Shown one piece after another: positions 28,001 to 38,326 of a stretch of DNA of 64,000 nt; positions within the stretch are counted from its first letter, which is position 1, and each line of letters begins with the position of its first letter. Source of the stretch: CAWBOY01 sp963790585 (GTDB lineage: Bacteria; Planctomycetota; Planctomycetia; Gemmatales; Gemmataceae). The position numbers were made by a program, and so were the translations under genes. The notes beneath the pieces were generated by a model. That model ran no database searches. It was given only the letters and a program-made list of their open reading frames with translations, and was not told the origin of the DNA. The stretch spans positions 62,001-126,000 of the forward strand of contig CAWBOY010000006.1 of the NCBI GenBank assembly GCA_963790585.1, written 5' to 3'.

Positions 28001-28315
28001 GCCTAGCCGATCGAGCTGATCGATCACCTCGGCAACGACCAGGCGTTGTTGAGCGGGAGAGAGAATTGGAGTTGTTGGTGCGTTGCGACTTATGAGTTCA
28101 AATTGGAAAGCATCAAAAGTGGTGACAAATGATCCATAGTCTTTACCGGTTCGCAGTGCCAAGCTGCGCGGCGGCGTCGGCTGCTTGCGCGGCGTGGGTG
28201 CCAGCCATAGGGCTGATTCTGGGCGTGCCTCAGAGTTGCTGAGAAATTGCTCTGCCAGAAATGCGGTCTTGCCGGACCAGGCAGGTCCGGCCAGGATACT
28301 GAGTCGTGCCGGCAT
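25052..28315 (-). CDS. AddB-like iron-sulfur PD-(D/E)XK nuclease (frameshifted)
   Basis: About 1,088 residues. N-terminal P-loop ILAGPAWSGKTAFLAEQFL; inactive-helicase middle region with HLFVMGLGERSFPV. The C-terminal nuclease has the first cluster cysteine in EDYVACPYKFYLRHLLNLEE, the active site ISGRIDRIDLAE...FWIIDYKTG, and three closing cysteines in ALCTQTCPYGQICRI. That is the four-cysteine 4Fe-4S nuclease layout of AddB. Apparent shifts: a loss of two bases near 27375 (GCGCGC run) and one base near 25337. It lies upstream of and overlaps the helicase gene, so they should form one complex that resects broken DNA ends. Confidence 0.87.
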
Positions 28316-28393
28316 CGTCTCTCCAGGGTGCTACCGTGATTCGCTGTCACGATGGTACCCAAGAGTGACTTGCCAGGACAAGAGAATCAACCG

Positions 28394-29246
28394 TTATTTG
28401 TACCCAGCAGGAACGACGCCGGTAGCCTTCTTACCGTCGCCATCGTTCACGAGGGCGGGCCCTCTGGATTCGCCCATTGTGGGCGGCTGACTTCCGCCTT
28501 GATGGAGATATTCATCCCAGGCCTTGGCGTCTGGTGGAATATGCTGGCCAGTCGCCAACTCGAGCGACTCGTGAGCCCTTGATCGTAATGCGATGTCCTG
28601 GTCGGTCTTCAACACCGACAGCAAGGCTTCGGTTGCTTGATACTGTTTGAACTTTCCAAGCGCCCTGCGCGGCGGTGTGGCGCTCGTCCATCTTCTGTCG
28701 GCGATCCGCGTCGGGGCCTTCGACTGGAGGCTCGCGCAACACCTTCACAAGCAGGTCGACGCCTTCGGGGCTGCCGATGTCGCCCAGGCCGGTGAGTGCT
28801 GCACAGCGAATCGGCGTCGCTTTTTCGGGGCCGAATTTGCTCGCTTTATAATACGCGTCCTTCAAAGCAAGCGCAGTGCGCGGGTCTTTGAAGGTGGACA
28901 AAGTCTGAATTGCGGCCAAGCGGCATACGGCATACGACTCCTCCGTCGCCCCCTTTGTAAGAAGGTCTACGACAAAGGTCTGATCCTGCTCGGTCCCACC
29001 GTGAGCAAATGGCTCTGACAGCTGGCGGTAGGCCTTGGCCCGGTGGTCGCCGTCGTTACTATCGCGCAACACGGCGTATGGATCGGATTTAGTGAACCAT
29101 TGGTTCAGTTTGAATTCATGACTGGTGACGTCATCGAAAAAGCCGGAGCAGCCTGTCAAACTCAGGCACGCGGCAACTGCCGGTAGTGCCAGTTTGGCCC
29201 AGGACCCGTGATTCCAAATTCGGGAGCGTTTCACGAGCTGGTCCAC
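28394..29246 (-). CDS. HEAT-repeat lipoprotein (frameshifted)
   Basis: About 284 residues with a frame change near 28660. Signal peptide with lipobox ALPAVAACLSLTGC, lipid-modified Cys about 33. The body has HEAT-like helical repeats: YAVCRLAAIQTLSTFKDPRT and TPIRCAALTGLGDIGSPEGV, continuing after the shift with LLSVLKTDQDIALRSRAHES. Such proteins are common planctomycete envelope scaffolds; partner unknown. It follows the large gene at 29440-33383 on the same strand. Confidence 0.8.
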
Positions 29247-29439
29247 CGCGTCCTCGCTTTCCCGCGCTCCGTCGCGCTAGAACGATCCAGCAGAATATCC
29301 CCTACCGATCCAGGCACAAGACTTCGCAGCCGACTACGCGCAATTCAGGGATCGGGAGCGACGAGGCTATAACCTCGCATGGCATATGAGGCAAGATCAG
29401 ATTTGCGAGAGAAAAGAGCGGTAGCGAGTCAGCCGCGTC

Positions 29440-32400
29440 TTAGCCGGGTAGCGCGGGAAAATCCTTTTCCCGAAGCTGACGCATAACATCTTCAAAATCC
29501 AGCGGTCGGCGGGGGACGCGAAAGAAACCCTCAGCGAGAACACCAAGATTGGTTTGCATCGCTTTGACGCGATGAAGCTCGGCTTCGAGTCGACGCAACC
29601 ATGCTGGAACGTCGAGACCGACGCCTGTCGGCGCGGCACTGTAAACCTCCAACTCTTTTTTGAGGTGCGCGACGGCCTCACTCGCTTCGCCTTCGGACGC
29701 CTGACGAACGCTCGGCTCAATAAGAGCGCAAAGACGGTCAAGCGCCAACGGCTTCAAGAATCGTTCGTTGAGGCGGTCCGCAATTGTGCTAAGCTTGACG
29801 CCGTGTATTGATTCGAGGTTCGCGAGACTGTCGAGGTGTTGCCGCGAAAGACTCGCGGTCAATTGCGCGAAGGACTTTTCCCAGAGGGCAGCGGCTTCGG
29901 CACGACCACACCGCGCCAACACCTCATGAGCCAAAATCAGGGGTCTGAATTGCCACGCATGGCGCTCGTAGGCAACTTTGATGCGGAGAAAATCGAGCAA
30001 CACATGTAGGTTTTCGCCGTAATCCGATTGCGTCGTCGTGGTGTTGTAGTCCTTGAACTCTTCGTAATTCTCTATAATCGCGTGCAACACAATTTCCAGG
30101 TGCTTCACCGCATCATCGAGCGAAATAGCCTTGCCCAACTCCGAAAGCAGACGAATCGGATGTAGAGGATCTTGATTATCCTGCAAGTATTCCAGGTAAT
30201 TCCTGGCGCCGCGATGCAGCACTCCGCGCAGATTCGCCAACGTCATGAAACGGGCATGGAACAAATCACGCCCGTAGCGGCGGACAAACGCTTGTAGCTG
30301 GCTCCAATCGGAATCGCTCGTGATGGCTTCGAGGTTCGATAGCTGCAAGGTTCGGCTATGCTCGATCCACAGACTCAAGAAGGGCGCGGTCACCTTTTCG
30401 AGGATGACAACAAGCGAGGGCTCGGTGGCATGTTCCTCGGGCCAGGTGGAAGAAGCGAGAACCAGGCTCTCAGCGACCTCTTGGTACGCCGTTTGAAAGA
30501 AATGATTGAATTCGGTGACGCCCTTGCCACGTGTCGGACGCGACTGTTCCATCGCCCGGGCGGAACGCAATACCTCGAACGATTCGCGCAGGATGCCCGC
30601 CCGCGGCAAATTGGCGAGCAGTTCACGAAGAACGGATTGAGCGAGGCGAACGCGCAGGACGTCGCGCGGTTTGCCGCCTTCATTGAATGGCGTCATCAAC
30701 AACGGCTCGGACTGAAACGTGGCAAAGAACTTTGGCAACAGGCTCTTCACTTCATCGGTGGCGCCGCGAAAGAGCGCCCGCTCCAATTTGACGGCATAGC
30801 TATTCCAGGGCCGCACGGACGGCGTGCCGGTTTCATTGTCTTCATCGTCGAGCGCGTTGACGGCTAGGGCCGTGTCGAGGCAGGTTCCGATCGCCGCGTA
30901 GAGAAGCTGATCCTTCACGACGCGGCGGCGATCGTATTCGACGAGCGAATCGTAACCACCCGTCGGCTCCGGCAGCTCCCGAACGAAGATGGTGTCGAGA
31001 AGCTGCATCAAGCGCTGTTGATTGCGCGCGCGTTTCGCAGCCAATTTTCCGGCACGAGATTGCGGTCTTCCGAGATTAGGTAGCGCCCGGCGATTTTCCA
31101 CAGGTGCGCGAGCGTCGAGAGAAAGCGCAACCGCTTCTCCAGGCGGTCGCCCTCATGCTCGAGGTCGAAGGCCTCGGTCGACCCGCCGTCGCTGACTGCC
31201 CCCTCTTCGCCGTCGTCGGCGCTGTCGCGGTAGGTGAATTTTTCGTAAGCGGCCTCGTAAATGTCCTCTTTCTCGTCGTCATCCTCGTCGATTTCTTCAT
31301 CGTCACTTGCGGAAGTCAGCGCCGGCACTTGCCAATACTCCTCGGCATTGGCTTCCAGGTGATCGAAAAACTTGATCAAAAGCTCCCGGCGCTGGCGTGC
31401 CCCGGCCTCTCGTTCGGCGTCGGCTGCCTTTGAATCCACACCATCCGCTGTCAGCGCGAGGATCCATCTCAAGGAAAGCGTGTGAAAGGAATAGGCCCCT
31501 TCGCGGTGCGGCAAGCGCGGCGCCCCGGAGCCCAAGCCGACGGCGTCTTCGAGTGGCACGTCGTCGGCGCGGCCTAACCAGCTCGTGAGCAGAGCCATCG
31601 ACGCCCGATAATCACGCTTGCGCAAGAGTGTGTCGACAACGAGAGCGTAGGCTTTCGGCGTGGTCAGTTCATCGAGATGCCGGCGCCAAAACGCGAGGTC
31701 CGCGGGGGCCTCGCCGCGCGCGTGCCAACTGGTGAGGGCATTGCCGACAGCCGTGCCGGCCGCAACCGACTCGGCCCCACTGACGCGGCGAACCTCGCTC
31801 ACATCCGCGGTGGCATAGCGATCCCACCAGGTCGCCAGGTGCTCCATCTGGCCAATGACATCGCGTATCAGCGACTCATCGCCGGAAGCCGCCGCCTCGC
31901 TGATGAGGTGAAGAGCCAGGTTGAACGATTGCTCGACGAGGTGGGCCAACTCGTCGAGACGTGGATCACGAACGCTGTCTTCGGCGCAGCGGACAACGGG
32001 AACAATCCCTGAAATCCCAGGATATTCCAGGGATCGGCGAAAGCGCCGCACTCGACTTCTCGTTTCAGCAGGTCGGCGATTTCCGGCAACAACCGGCTCG
32101 CGGCCTCGGTACTAGCGTGTTCCACCATCACCAGGCCGGTGCTCACGCGGCTTGCAACCTCACTCAGAAGCCGGGTCGAGACAGCGGGGATGCGCCGCGA
32201 TTCTTCGCGGCTCGTTTCCGGATAGCCTATCTCCGCGAACAGCAGCGATAAACAGCGATATTGGAGCTGCGTCGCCCTGTGGTGCGCGAGATAAGCGTTG
32301 AGGTGCTGGCGGGCGCCGCCGAACGGTTGGCGCGTGTTCTTCTTCTCCTCGAACAGCCGTGTGGCGTGTGGCCCCTGCTTGTGGCTCAACAATTTATCAT

Positions 32401-33383
32401 AAAAACGATCTCGATAGCGCGCGATGCGGGGCATGAGCGTGGCAAGTGTCACCGTCGAATCGTATGCCGTAGGCGACGGCCCGCTCACGCCCACGGCCAT
32501 GAGGATCGTCCCCGCCAGGACCGTCGCTGCCTCGTTATAGAGTTCATCCTTGTCCAAAGTTGTATTTCGCTCGATGCGATCGAGGAGCGCGTTCGAGCGT
32601 GATCTGTCGCACAACATAGCGACGAAATCGGCCTTGGTTGTCGAGGTGAGACGGATCCCATTCGCCAAATACGTAGTTAGGCCGACGATTGACCGGATGA
32701 ACCTGGTCATACGCGCGCATATCGACAGCGAGTTCGTCCAGCAGGGCGAGGTCGAGCCCGGCGTCGGCGCGAACTTCCGGGTCGGATTGTCCCAGGATTT
32801 CCAGCGCGAGGGTGATCAACCTGGAATATCGGCCGTACCCAATGCCGGCCCCCTTCAAGAGAAGGGGCACCGGCCGATGCTTTTCGTGGGGATACGGCTC
32901 ACCCTGGGGTCTGCTTTCAAAAAGAGCCACCGGCCGATGGCCGACGAAGTCGTTGAGTCGGGTCAGAACGCTGTCACGCCAGCTGTCATCATCGTCGGCG
33001 ACGCCTTGAATAAGGACTGCCTCAAAGACACGGACCAGGAAGAAGGGCGCGAACAGGTCGCGTTCCTCCTGATGCCCGAGTAGGTCGGCATGATAGGCGC
33101 GATAAACCGGAAGAAATTCCGTTACTCGGTCGAGAACGGTCGCTGCCTGTCGGATGTCACTGAATGCCGCCCCACCACTTTCGCGTAATCGGGGCAGACT
33201 CGCCTGCAGCCATTGAAGGAGTGCTTCCCAAGGCCGCGCAACACCCTGAGCGGCGAACGCTGCATAGGCATCGTTGAATTGCTTCTGCCAGCGCGCGTCG
33301 GAGCGACCGTCGGAGAAATTGAGATAACCAAGCAATCCGGATGCAGAGACACCCGGCCCAGGATCGGGAAGACGGTCTTGCAC
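29440..33383 (-). CDS. Very large protein of unknown function (~1,315 aa, frameshifted)
   Basis: Four overlapping open frames on the minus strand (33383-32544, 32710-31868, 32051-31008, 31101-29440) join into one protein with shifts near 32590, 31990 and 31030. It looks largely alpha-helical, with no signal peptide, membrane helix or recognised domain. An acidic stretch, ASDDEEIDEDDDEKEDIYE, lies about two thirds of the way along. The last third has many Leu/Arg/Glu helical segments such as VAHLKKELEVYSAAPTG. Transcribed divergently from the acyl-CoA ligase. I cannot assign a function; it may be a scaffold. Confidence 0.72.
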
Positions 33384-33559
33384 TACTGCGCCTCTCTGCT
33401 GCTGCGTGCTCTATTTTCGCGGCCATAACTCAAGCATATCGATCCGAACCCCCACGCCGGAAGAGCATTCGCGCTACACCGAGCTTGAAGCGGCCGCTAG
33501 GATGGTAAATGCAGTGACAGAGGCGACATCGTGGCAGCGGGCCCGGAAACGGTATAAGG

Positions 33560-35226
33560 ATGATCTATCGCAATCTCGTCGGAATGTATCGCCTCCAGTC
33601 GGAGCGACTCGGGCCGCGCACTGCCTTACGCCATAAAGAGTACGGGATTTACCGCGATATTACCTGGACCGAATATTATACGGCGGTCCAGGCCGCGGCG
33701 ACGTCGCTTGTGCGCGCCGGTATAGAGGTCGGCGATCGCGTCTGCCTACTTTCTGAAAATCGCGTTGAATGGTTGATGGCCGACTTGGCGACGCTCATGG
33801 TCGGCGCCGTGATCGTCCCGCCGCACGCGCCGCTGACCGCGGAACAGGTTCAGTTTCAGATCGAACATGCGGAAGCGCGCTGGGTCTTCGTAGCGGGTGG
33901 CCGCCAACTCGAAAAGATATTACAGATCCGTGATAGGATCCAAGATATTGCCGGAATTGTTTGTTTCGACGCCAAAGATGCCCGAGGTGATGTCATCCTC
34001 TGGTCAGCGTTCCTTCAAGCGGGGCGGCGAAATACTTCGGAAAAAAGCGCCGAACTGGCCCGGCGCGAGCGCGAATTGCAAGAGGCCGATCTGGCGACGA
34101 TCATGTACACGTCGGGTACCACCGGCAATCCCAAAGGCGTGATGCTGACTCATGGCAATCTGCTGAGCAATAGTCTCGCCAGCTTGGAGGTCTCGCCGCA
34201 GCCGCCCGATAGCGTCGTCCTCAATTGGTTGCCTTACTCGCACATCTTTGCGCGAACCGTCGATCACTACGCTCGGATCGCGGCGGGGGTATGCGTCAGC
34301 CTCGCCGAGTGTCCAGAGACGGTCGTTGCTAATTTGGAGGATGTCCATCCAACACATATCACGTCGGTGCCACGTCTCTATGAAAAAGTCCTAGCTGCTG
34401 TCGCCTCGCCCGATTCGAAGGAGACGTCGCGCGGCTTACGCCGGGTGTTCGGCCCGAGAATCGATACGCTCTCGTCCGGCGGCGCGCCGTTGCCGCCCGA
34501 GGTCGGCCGCGCTTATCACGCCGCCGGCCTGATGCTGCTCCAGGGCTACGGCCTGACCGAGAGTTCGCCGATTATTTCGACGAATACGAAGGCAGCCCTC
34601 AAGATCGAGACCGTGGGCCAACCGCTGCCGGGCGTCGAAGTGCGCATTGCCGACGACGGCGAAATACTGACGCGCGGGCCGCTGGTGATGAAAGGCTACT
34701 GGAAGAATCCGACGGGCACGGCCGAGGCGATCCGTGATGGTTGGCTCCACACCGGCGATCTCGGTTCGCTCGATGCCGATGGGTTTCTGTCGATTACGGG
34801 TCGGAAGAAAGATTTGCTCGTGCTGTCGAACGGCAAGAAGATTGCCCCAAGCCAGATCGAAAACATCCTGCTCGGTGATCCCCTATTCGAGCAAGTGGTC
34901 GTCTGCGGCGAGGGCAAAAATTACCTGACGGCGCTCATTGTGCCGAACTGGACCAAGGTCGCGGAGAGTCTCCACGAAATAGGAATCGATTTGCCCGCGG
35001 ACGACGACGCGCGGACGAGGAATGCGGCCGTTCACGCTTTGTTCGAGAGGCGCTCGAAGAGCGACTGGCCTGCGTATCAAAGACGGAGCGAGTGAAACGG
35101 TTCATACTGCTCGCGCAGCCGTTTCGCATTGATGCGGCGGAGATGACGGTGAGCCTGAAATTGCGGCGCGGGGTGATTCTCGAGCGCTATGGACGCGAGA
35201 TCGAGGCGCTGTATCAAGATGTTTAG
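33560..35226 (+). CDS. Long-chain acyl-CoA synthetase (AMP-forming, frameshift near 3' end)
   Basis: About 555 residues. ANL superfamily motifs: TIMYTSGTTGNPKGVMLTHG (P-loop), LLQGYGLTESSPIIS (A5), WLHTGDLGSLDADGFLSITG (A7) and GRKKDLLVLSNGKKIAPSQI (A8). This resembles FadD15-type bacterial fatty-acid ligases. A frame change near 35047 leads into KRFILLAQPFRIDAAEMTVS and the end LKLRRGVILERYGREIEALY, matching the normal C-terminus, so the protein is complete if the shift is an error. It activates fatty acids as CoA thioesters; exact substrate unknown. Confidence 0.9.
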
Positions 35227-35229
35227 AAG

Positions 35230-35307
35230 GTTTAACCGCGAGCCGGTAGGCGAGCGCTGTTTGATAGCGCTATCGCACAGCGCTCGCCTACCGGCTCGCG
35301 GCTAAAC
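35230..35307. repeat. Long palindromic repeat, family A (best copy)
   Basis: Two 31-base arms (35230-35260 and 35277-35307) match in 30 positions around a 16-base loop. Arm core: GAGCCGGTAGGCGAGCGCTG. It lies between the converging acyl-CoA ligase and spoVG genes and could end both transcripts. Related copies occur at 26-103, 12163-12208 and about 36990-37015. Confidence 0.85.
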
Positions 35308-35319
35308 AAAAATACGCTA

Positions 35320-35925
35320 TCAGATAATCCCCGACCCAAACTCGTCCTTGCGCTTGTCGTCCCGGGCGGCGCCTTGCGTCACGGTCTCGCGCACCGAGTG
35401 ATTGCCGCGCGGGGCGGGTGTGTGACCGGCGTGGGTGCGATAGCCGCGCTGTTGTCCGGCCATTTCGCTGACGACCTGCGTGTAGCTCGCTACGGTGTCG
35501 TAGTCGCTGTCGAAGTCGTCGTAGGTGCAGACATAGCCTGGTTGTTTCGAGCGTTCTTTTTCGACGTTGAACGCCTTGAGAACGGCGGTTTGGATAACCT
35601 CGCGGCAAGCCGAGTTGATCGGATGAGCGATGTCGGCGTGGAGCTTGACGCGGCCGTCGGCGTCGCGGGTGGCTCGGTCTTCGTCGAGCTTGTAGCCGCA
35701 CTGGTTGCAGAAACGTGCTCGTAAATGATTCTTGCAGCCGCAGCCGCCGCAGCGGTCAGTCAGTTTGCGGCTGGGCATGGCCACGAACGAGCCTTTCGTC
35801 CCCTCGATGATTTTGAGATCACGGACGACATAGGCGTCGTCAAACGTCACCGAGCAGAAGGCCTGCAGGCGTTCGTTCTCGTTGCCGTCTTCCATGAGCT
35901 TGATGCGAACTTCGGTGATCACCAC
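35320..35925 (-). CDS. spoVG: SpoVG-family protein with inserted zinc ribbon
   Basis: 201 residues, about twice the usual SpoVG length. VITEVRIKLMEDGNENERLQ and AFCSVTFDDAYVVRDLKIIE, then GSFVAMPSRKLTD, are the SpoVG core. A zinc ribbon CGGCGCKNHLRARFCNQCG is inserted before the SpoVG C-terminal helix, HADIAHPINSACREVIQTAV. The last 80 residues look disordered. SpoVG proteins bind nucleic acid and regulate gene expression. GTG at 35925 was chosen because GGAG precedes it at the right distance and SpoVG proteins start there. It follows ispE by 28 bases, the same neighbourhood as in Bacillus. Confidence 0.85.
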   Translation of the reverse strand: MVITEVRIKLMEDGNENERLQAFCSVTFDDAYVVRDLKIIEGTKGSFVAMPSRKLTDRCGGCGCKNHLRARFCNQCGYKLDEDRATRDADGRVKLHADIAHPINSACREVIQTAVLKAFNVEKERSKQPGYVCTYDDFDSDYDTVASYTQVVSEMAGQQRGYRTHAGHTPAPRGNHSVRETVTQGAARDDKRKDEFGSGII

Positions 35926-35953
35926 AGTTCGTTCTCCTTTTTGTCTGTGGCAC

Positions 35954-36838
35954 TCAAACGCAACTCCGCACGATCCAGACGCGCGGACTTGTTCCGTAAT
36001 CCATTCCGGAACGTAGAGCCCGAGCCAATCGCCCCGCCTCCGCCGCGTCGCGGCACAAGGCAAAGGCCGTCGAACCGCTACCGCTCATCAGCACGCCGGC
36101 TGGCCCAAAAGAGGCCAGCTCGCGGCTGAGCTCGGCCACGGCAGGACATAGAAGTTCCGCCGTAGGCTGTAGCCGGTTATGAAGTCTTTTTCCGAGAGAT
36201 TCAAGATCTCCCTTGCGGAATGCCTCGCGCACATCCTGGCCGCCTTCCGGCTGTTCCGGCAGTTGCAAGGCATGGAAGACACGCGCTGTAGACAATCCTT
36301 CGCTCGGTTGGGCCAGCACCAAGTCGAGGGGCCGGCCCTGAGACAACGGTTCCACCCGTTCGCCGCGCCCGGTACACCAGGCCGCTGGGGTAGAAAAGAA
36401 AAAGGCGACATCACTTCCTATCTCAGATCCCAAGGCGACCAGTTCCGCCTTGTTAAGGCCCAGGCGCCAGAGCAGATTCAGGCCGGCCAACGTTGCCGCC
36501 GCGTCGCTCGAGCCACCCGCCAGCCCGGCGGCCATCGGGATTCGTTTCCAAAGGCGAAGGCGACATCCGCCCGCGTAACCGCGGCGTTTCTTCAGCAGGT
36601 CGGCCGCGCGCCGGATCAGATTGTCCGGCCCAGTCGACAGCTCCGGCTGATCACAGTCGAGTCGAACTTCGTCGCCGGCCTCTTCGCGGATCTCTAAAGT
36701 ATCATAGAGGCTGACGGCCATCATCAGGCTCGACAGCTCGTGATACCCGTCCAGCCGGCGACGGTGGACCTCCAGAAACAAGTTCACCTTGGCTGGAGCA
36801 TACACAATCACGGAGTGGCTACTTCGTCGTATCAGCAT
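35954..36838 (-). CDS. ispE: 4-diphosphocytidyl-2-C-methyl-D-erythritol kinase
   Basis: 294 residues, normal family length. GHMP kinase motifs: VYAPAKVNLFLEVHRRRLDG at the N-terminus and ATP loop PMAAGLAGGSSDAAATLAGL at about 106-125. The C-terminal GPAGVLMSGSGSTAFALCRD is GHMP motif 3. It phosphorylates CDP-methylerythritol in the MEP isoprenoid pathway, which also feeds the lipid carrier needed for the glycan genes downstream. Co-directional with spoVG. Confidence 0.95.
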   Translation of the reverse strand: MLIRRSSHSVIVYAPAKVNLFLEVHRRRLDGYHELSSLMMAVSLYDTLEIREEAGDEVRLDCDQPELSTGPDNLIRRAADLLKKRRGYAGGCRLRLWKRIPMAAGLAGGSSDAAATLAGLNLLWRLGLNKAELVALGSEIGSDVAFFFSTPAAWCTGRGERVEPLSQGRPLDLVLAQPSEGLSTARVFHALQLPEQPEGGQDVREAFRKGDLESLGKRLHNRLQPTAELLCPAVAELSRELASFGPAGVLMSGSGSTAFALCRDAAEAGRLARALRSGMDYGTSPRVWIVRSCV

Positions 36839-37213
36839 GGCCTATTTGGGCTTCGGCCTCTCTAGAAAGTAGCGCTCGGCTTGACTTACGATCCGTCACG
36901 CAGGCTTCGCGGTCAGGACGGGGCGATAATACCCACGCGAACGGGAAAGCGTCAAGCCGGCTCTCTGAAGGGATGTGTTCTCAAAAAATGTTTAGCCGCG
37001 AGCCGGCAGCCGAGCGATGTGCGACGGCACTCAAATGGAACGGTCTGGAGACCGTTCCATAACTGGGGGGTCAAAAAGAGTGATGATTCGGGAGGGGCAC
37101 CCCCGGCAAGCCGGGGGCTATATAGAAGGCGTCCCTTGCGGATGTCGTCGGGAATCGTAAATCAACCGCACCCTGCATTCTCTCGACTTTCTCTCATTCA
37201 AGGGAAGCAACCA
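36839..37213. other. Gene-free region rich in short palindromes
   Basis: 375 bases between divergent ispE and the DUF6807 gene. It contains part of a family A repeat (TTTAGCCGCGAGCCGGCAGC, about 36990), a perfect 12-base inverted repeat ATGGAACGGTCT/AGACCGTTCCAT at 37035-37060, and a GC-rich hairpin ACCCCCGGC/GCCGGGGGC near 37100-37118. An open frame crosses it in phase with the next gene, but the signal peptide of that gene starts only at 37214, so I treat the region as non-coding. Confidence 0.6.
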
Positions 37214-38272
37214 ATGATCGCCAGGATGATCCGAAGATTGTGTCTGTGCGCGCTGGGACTCGTCGTTGTTGTACTGCCATCTTACGTTCGCGATGCCAAG
37301 GCGGCCGACGAGACCAAAGGGCCTCTCACCATCGAACGCGGCGACGGTTTCGTCGATTTCAAAATCGGGCCGCGCCTTGTCACACGATATGTAGTGAAGC
37401 AATCGGCTGCCAAGCCTTACTTTTGGCCTCTCAATTCGCCTACCGGCCTGGCTGTGACGCGCGGCTGGCCGATGGAAAAAGGCGTTCCGGGCGAGCAGAC
37501 GGACCATGTGCATCAGAAATCGGCGTGGTTTTGTTACGGCGATGTGGTGCCGGAAGGGTTCGATCTAAAAGAGAAAGTAAAGGGCATTGAGGGTGTCGAT
37601 TTTTGGGCCGAGGGGAAAGGCCATGGCACAATCGTTTGCACGAAACTCGGTACGCCGACCGTTGACAAAAATCACGCCTTCTTGGAGACACGGAACGAAT
37701 GGCGCACGTCTAGCGACGTCAATATCATGGATGAAACGCGAACGATTCATCTATACGACCTTGGCCCGACGCAGTTGCTCGTCCTCAACATCGACCTCGA
37801 CGCCAGCGTTGCTCCCATCACTTTCGCCGACACGAAAGAAGGCGCCCTCGGCGTCCGCGTCCGCGATAGCGTCACCACCGAGAAGGGTAAGGGGACCCTC
37901 ACCAACGCGGACGGAAAAACGGGCGAGGGGAAAGCGAATAACATCGCCAAGGCGGGGTGTTGGGGCCTTAAATCGGCGTGGTGCGATTATTCAGGACCGG
38001 TCGAGGGCAAGGAAGCGGGCATAGCGATCTTCGCGGATCCGAGTAATCCGTTTCCAAGCTGCTGGCACGCCCGTGGCTACGGCCTGATGGCGGCGAATCC
38101 TTTTGGCAGAGCTAAGTCTGGGTTCCCAGACATGGCGGGCAACAAGGATCTCGTCAAATTGGCGAAGGGCGAGCATCTCAAATTGCGCTATGGCATCTTG
38201 TTGCATGACGGCAAAGTCAAGGACGGTAAGGTTGCGGAAGCGTATGAGACGTTCGTCAAATTGAAGAAATAA
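37214..38272 (+). CDS. Secreted DUF6807 (PmoA-like) family protein
   Basis: 352 residues starting at MIARMIRRLCLCALGL, a clear signal peptide ending near KAADE. Conserved-looking features are KPYFWPLNSPTGLAVTRGWP, EQTDHVHQKSAWFCYGDV, GVRVRDSVTTEKGKG, NADGKTGEGKANNIAKAGCW, the segment WCDYSGPVEGKEAGIAIFAD and PFPSCWHARGYGLMAANPF. These match the large planctomycete family named after PmoA but not related to methane oxidation here. Function unknown, probably carbohydrate-related. The ATG was preferred to a 111-codon upstream extension lacking coding character. Confidence 0.85.
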   Translation: MIARMIRRLCLCALGLVVVVLPSYVRDAKAADETKGPLTIERGDGFVDFKIGPRLVTRYVVKQSAAKPYFWPLNSPTGLAVTRGWPMEKGVPGEQTDHVHQKSAWFCYGDVVPEGFDLKEKVKGIEGVDFWAEGKGHGTIVCTKLGTPTVDKNHAFLETRNEWRTSSDVNIMDETRTIHLYDLGPTQLLVLNIDLDASVAPITFADTKEGALGVRVRDSVTTEKGKGTLTNADGKTGEGKANNIAKAGCWGLKSAWCDYSGPVEGKEAGIAIFADPSNPFPSCWHARGYGLMAANPFGRAKSGFPDMAGNKDLVKLAKGEHLKLRYGILLHDGKVKDGKVAEAYETFVKLKK

Positions 38273-38326
38273 GTCGCGAATGTTTAGCCGTAGGTAATTT
38301 GGGATCAAGCGCAAGCTGGACATCGC

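Noticed and set aside
36881..37213. N-terminal extension of the DUF6807 gene
   Set aside because: The extension has no coding character, covers palindromic repeats, and would bury the signal peptide that begins at 37214.
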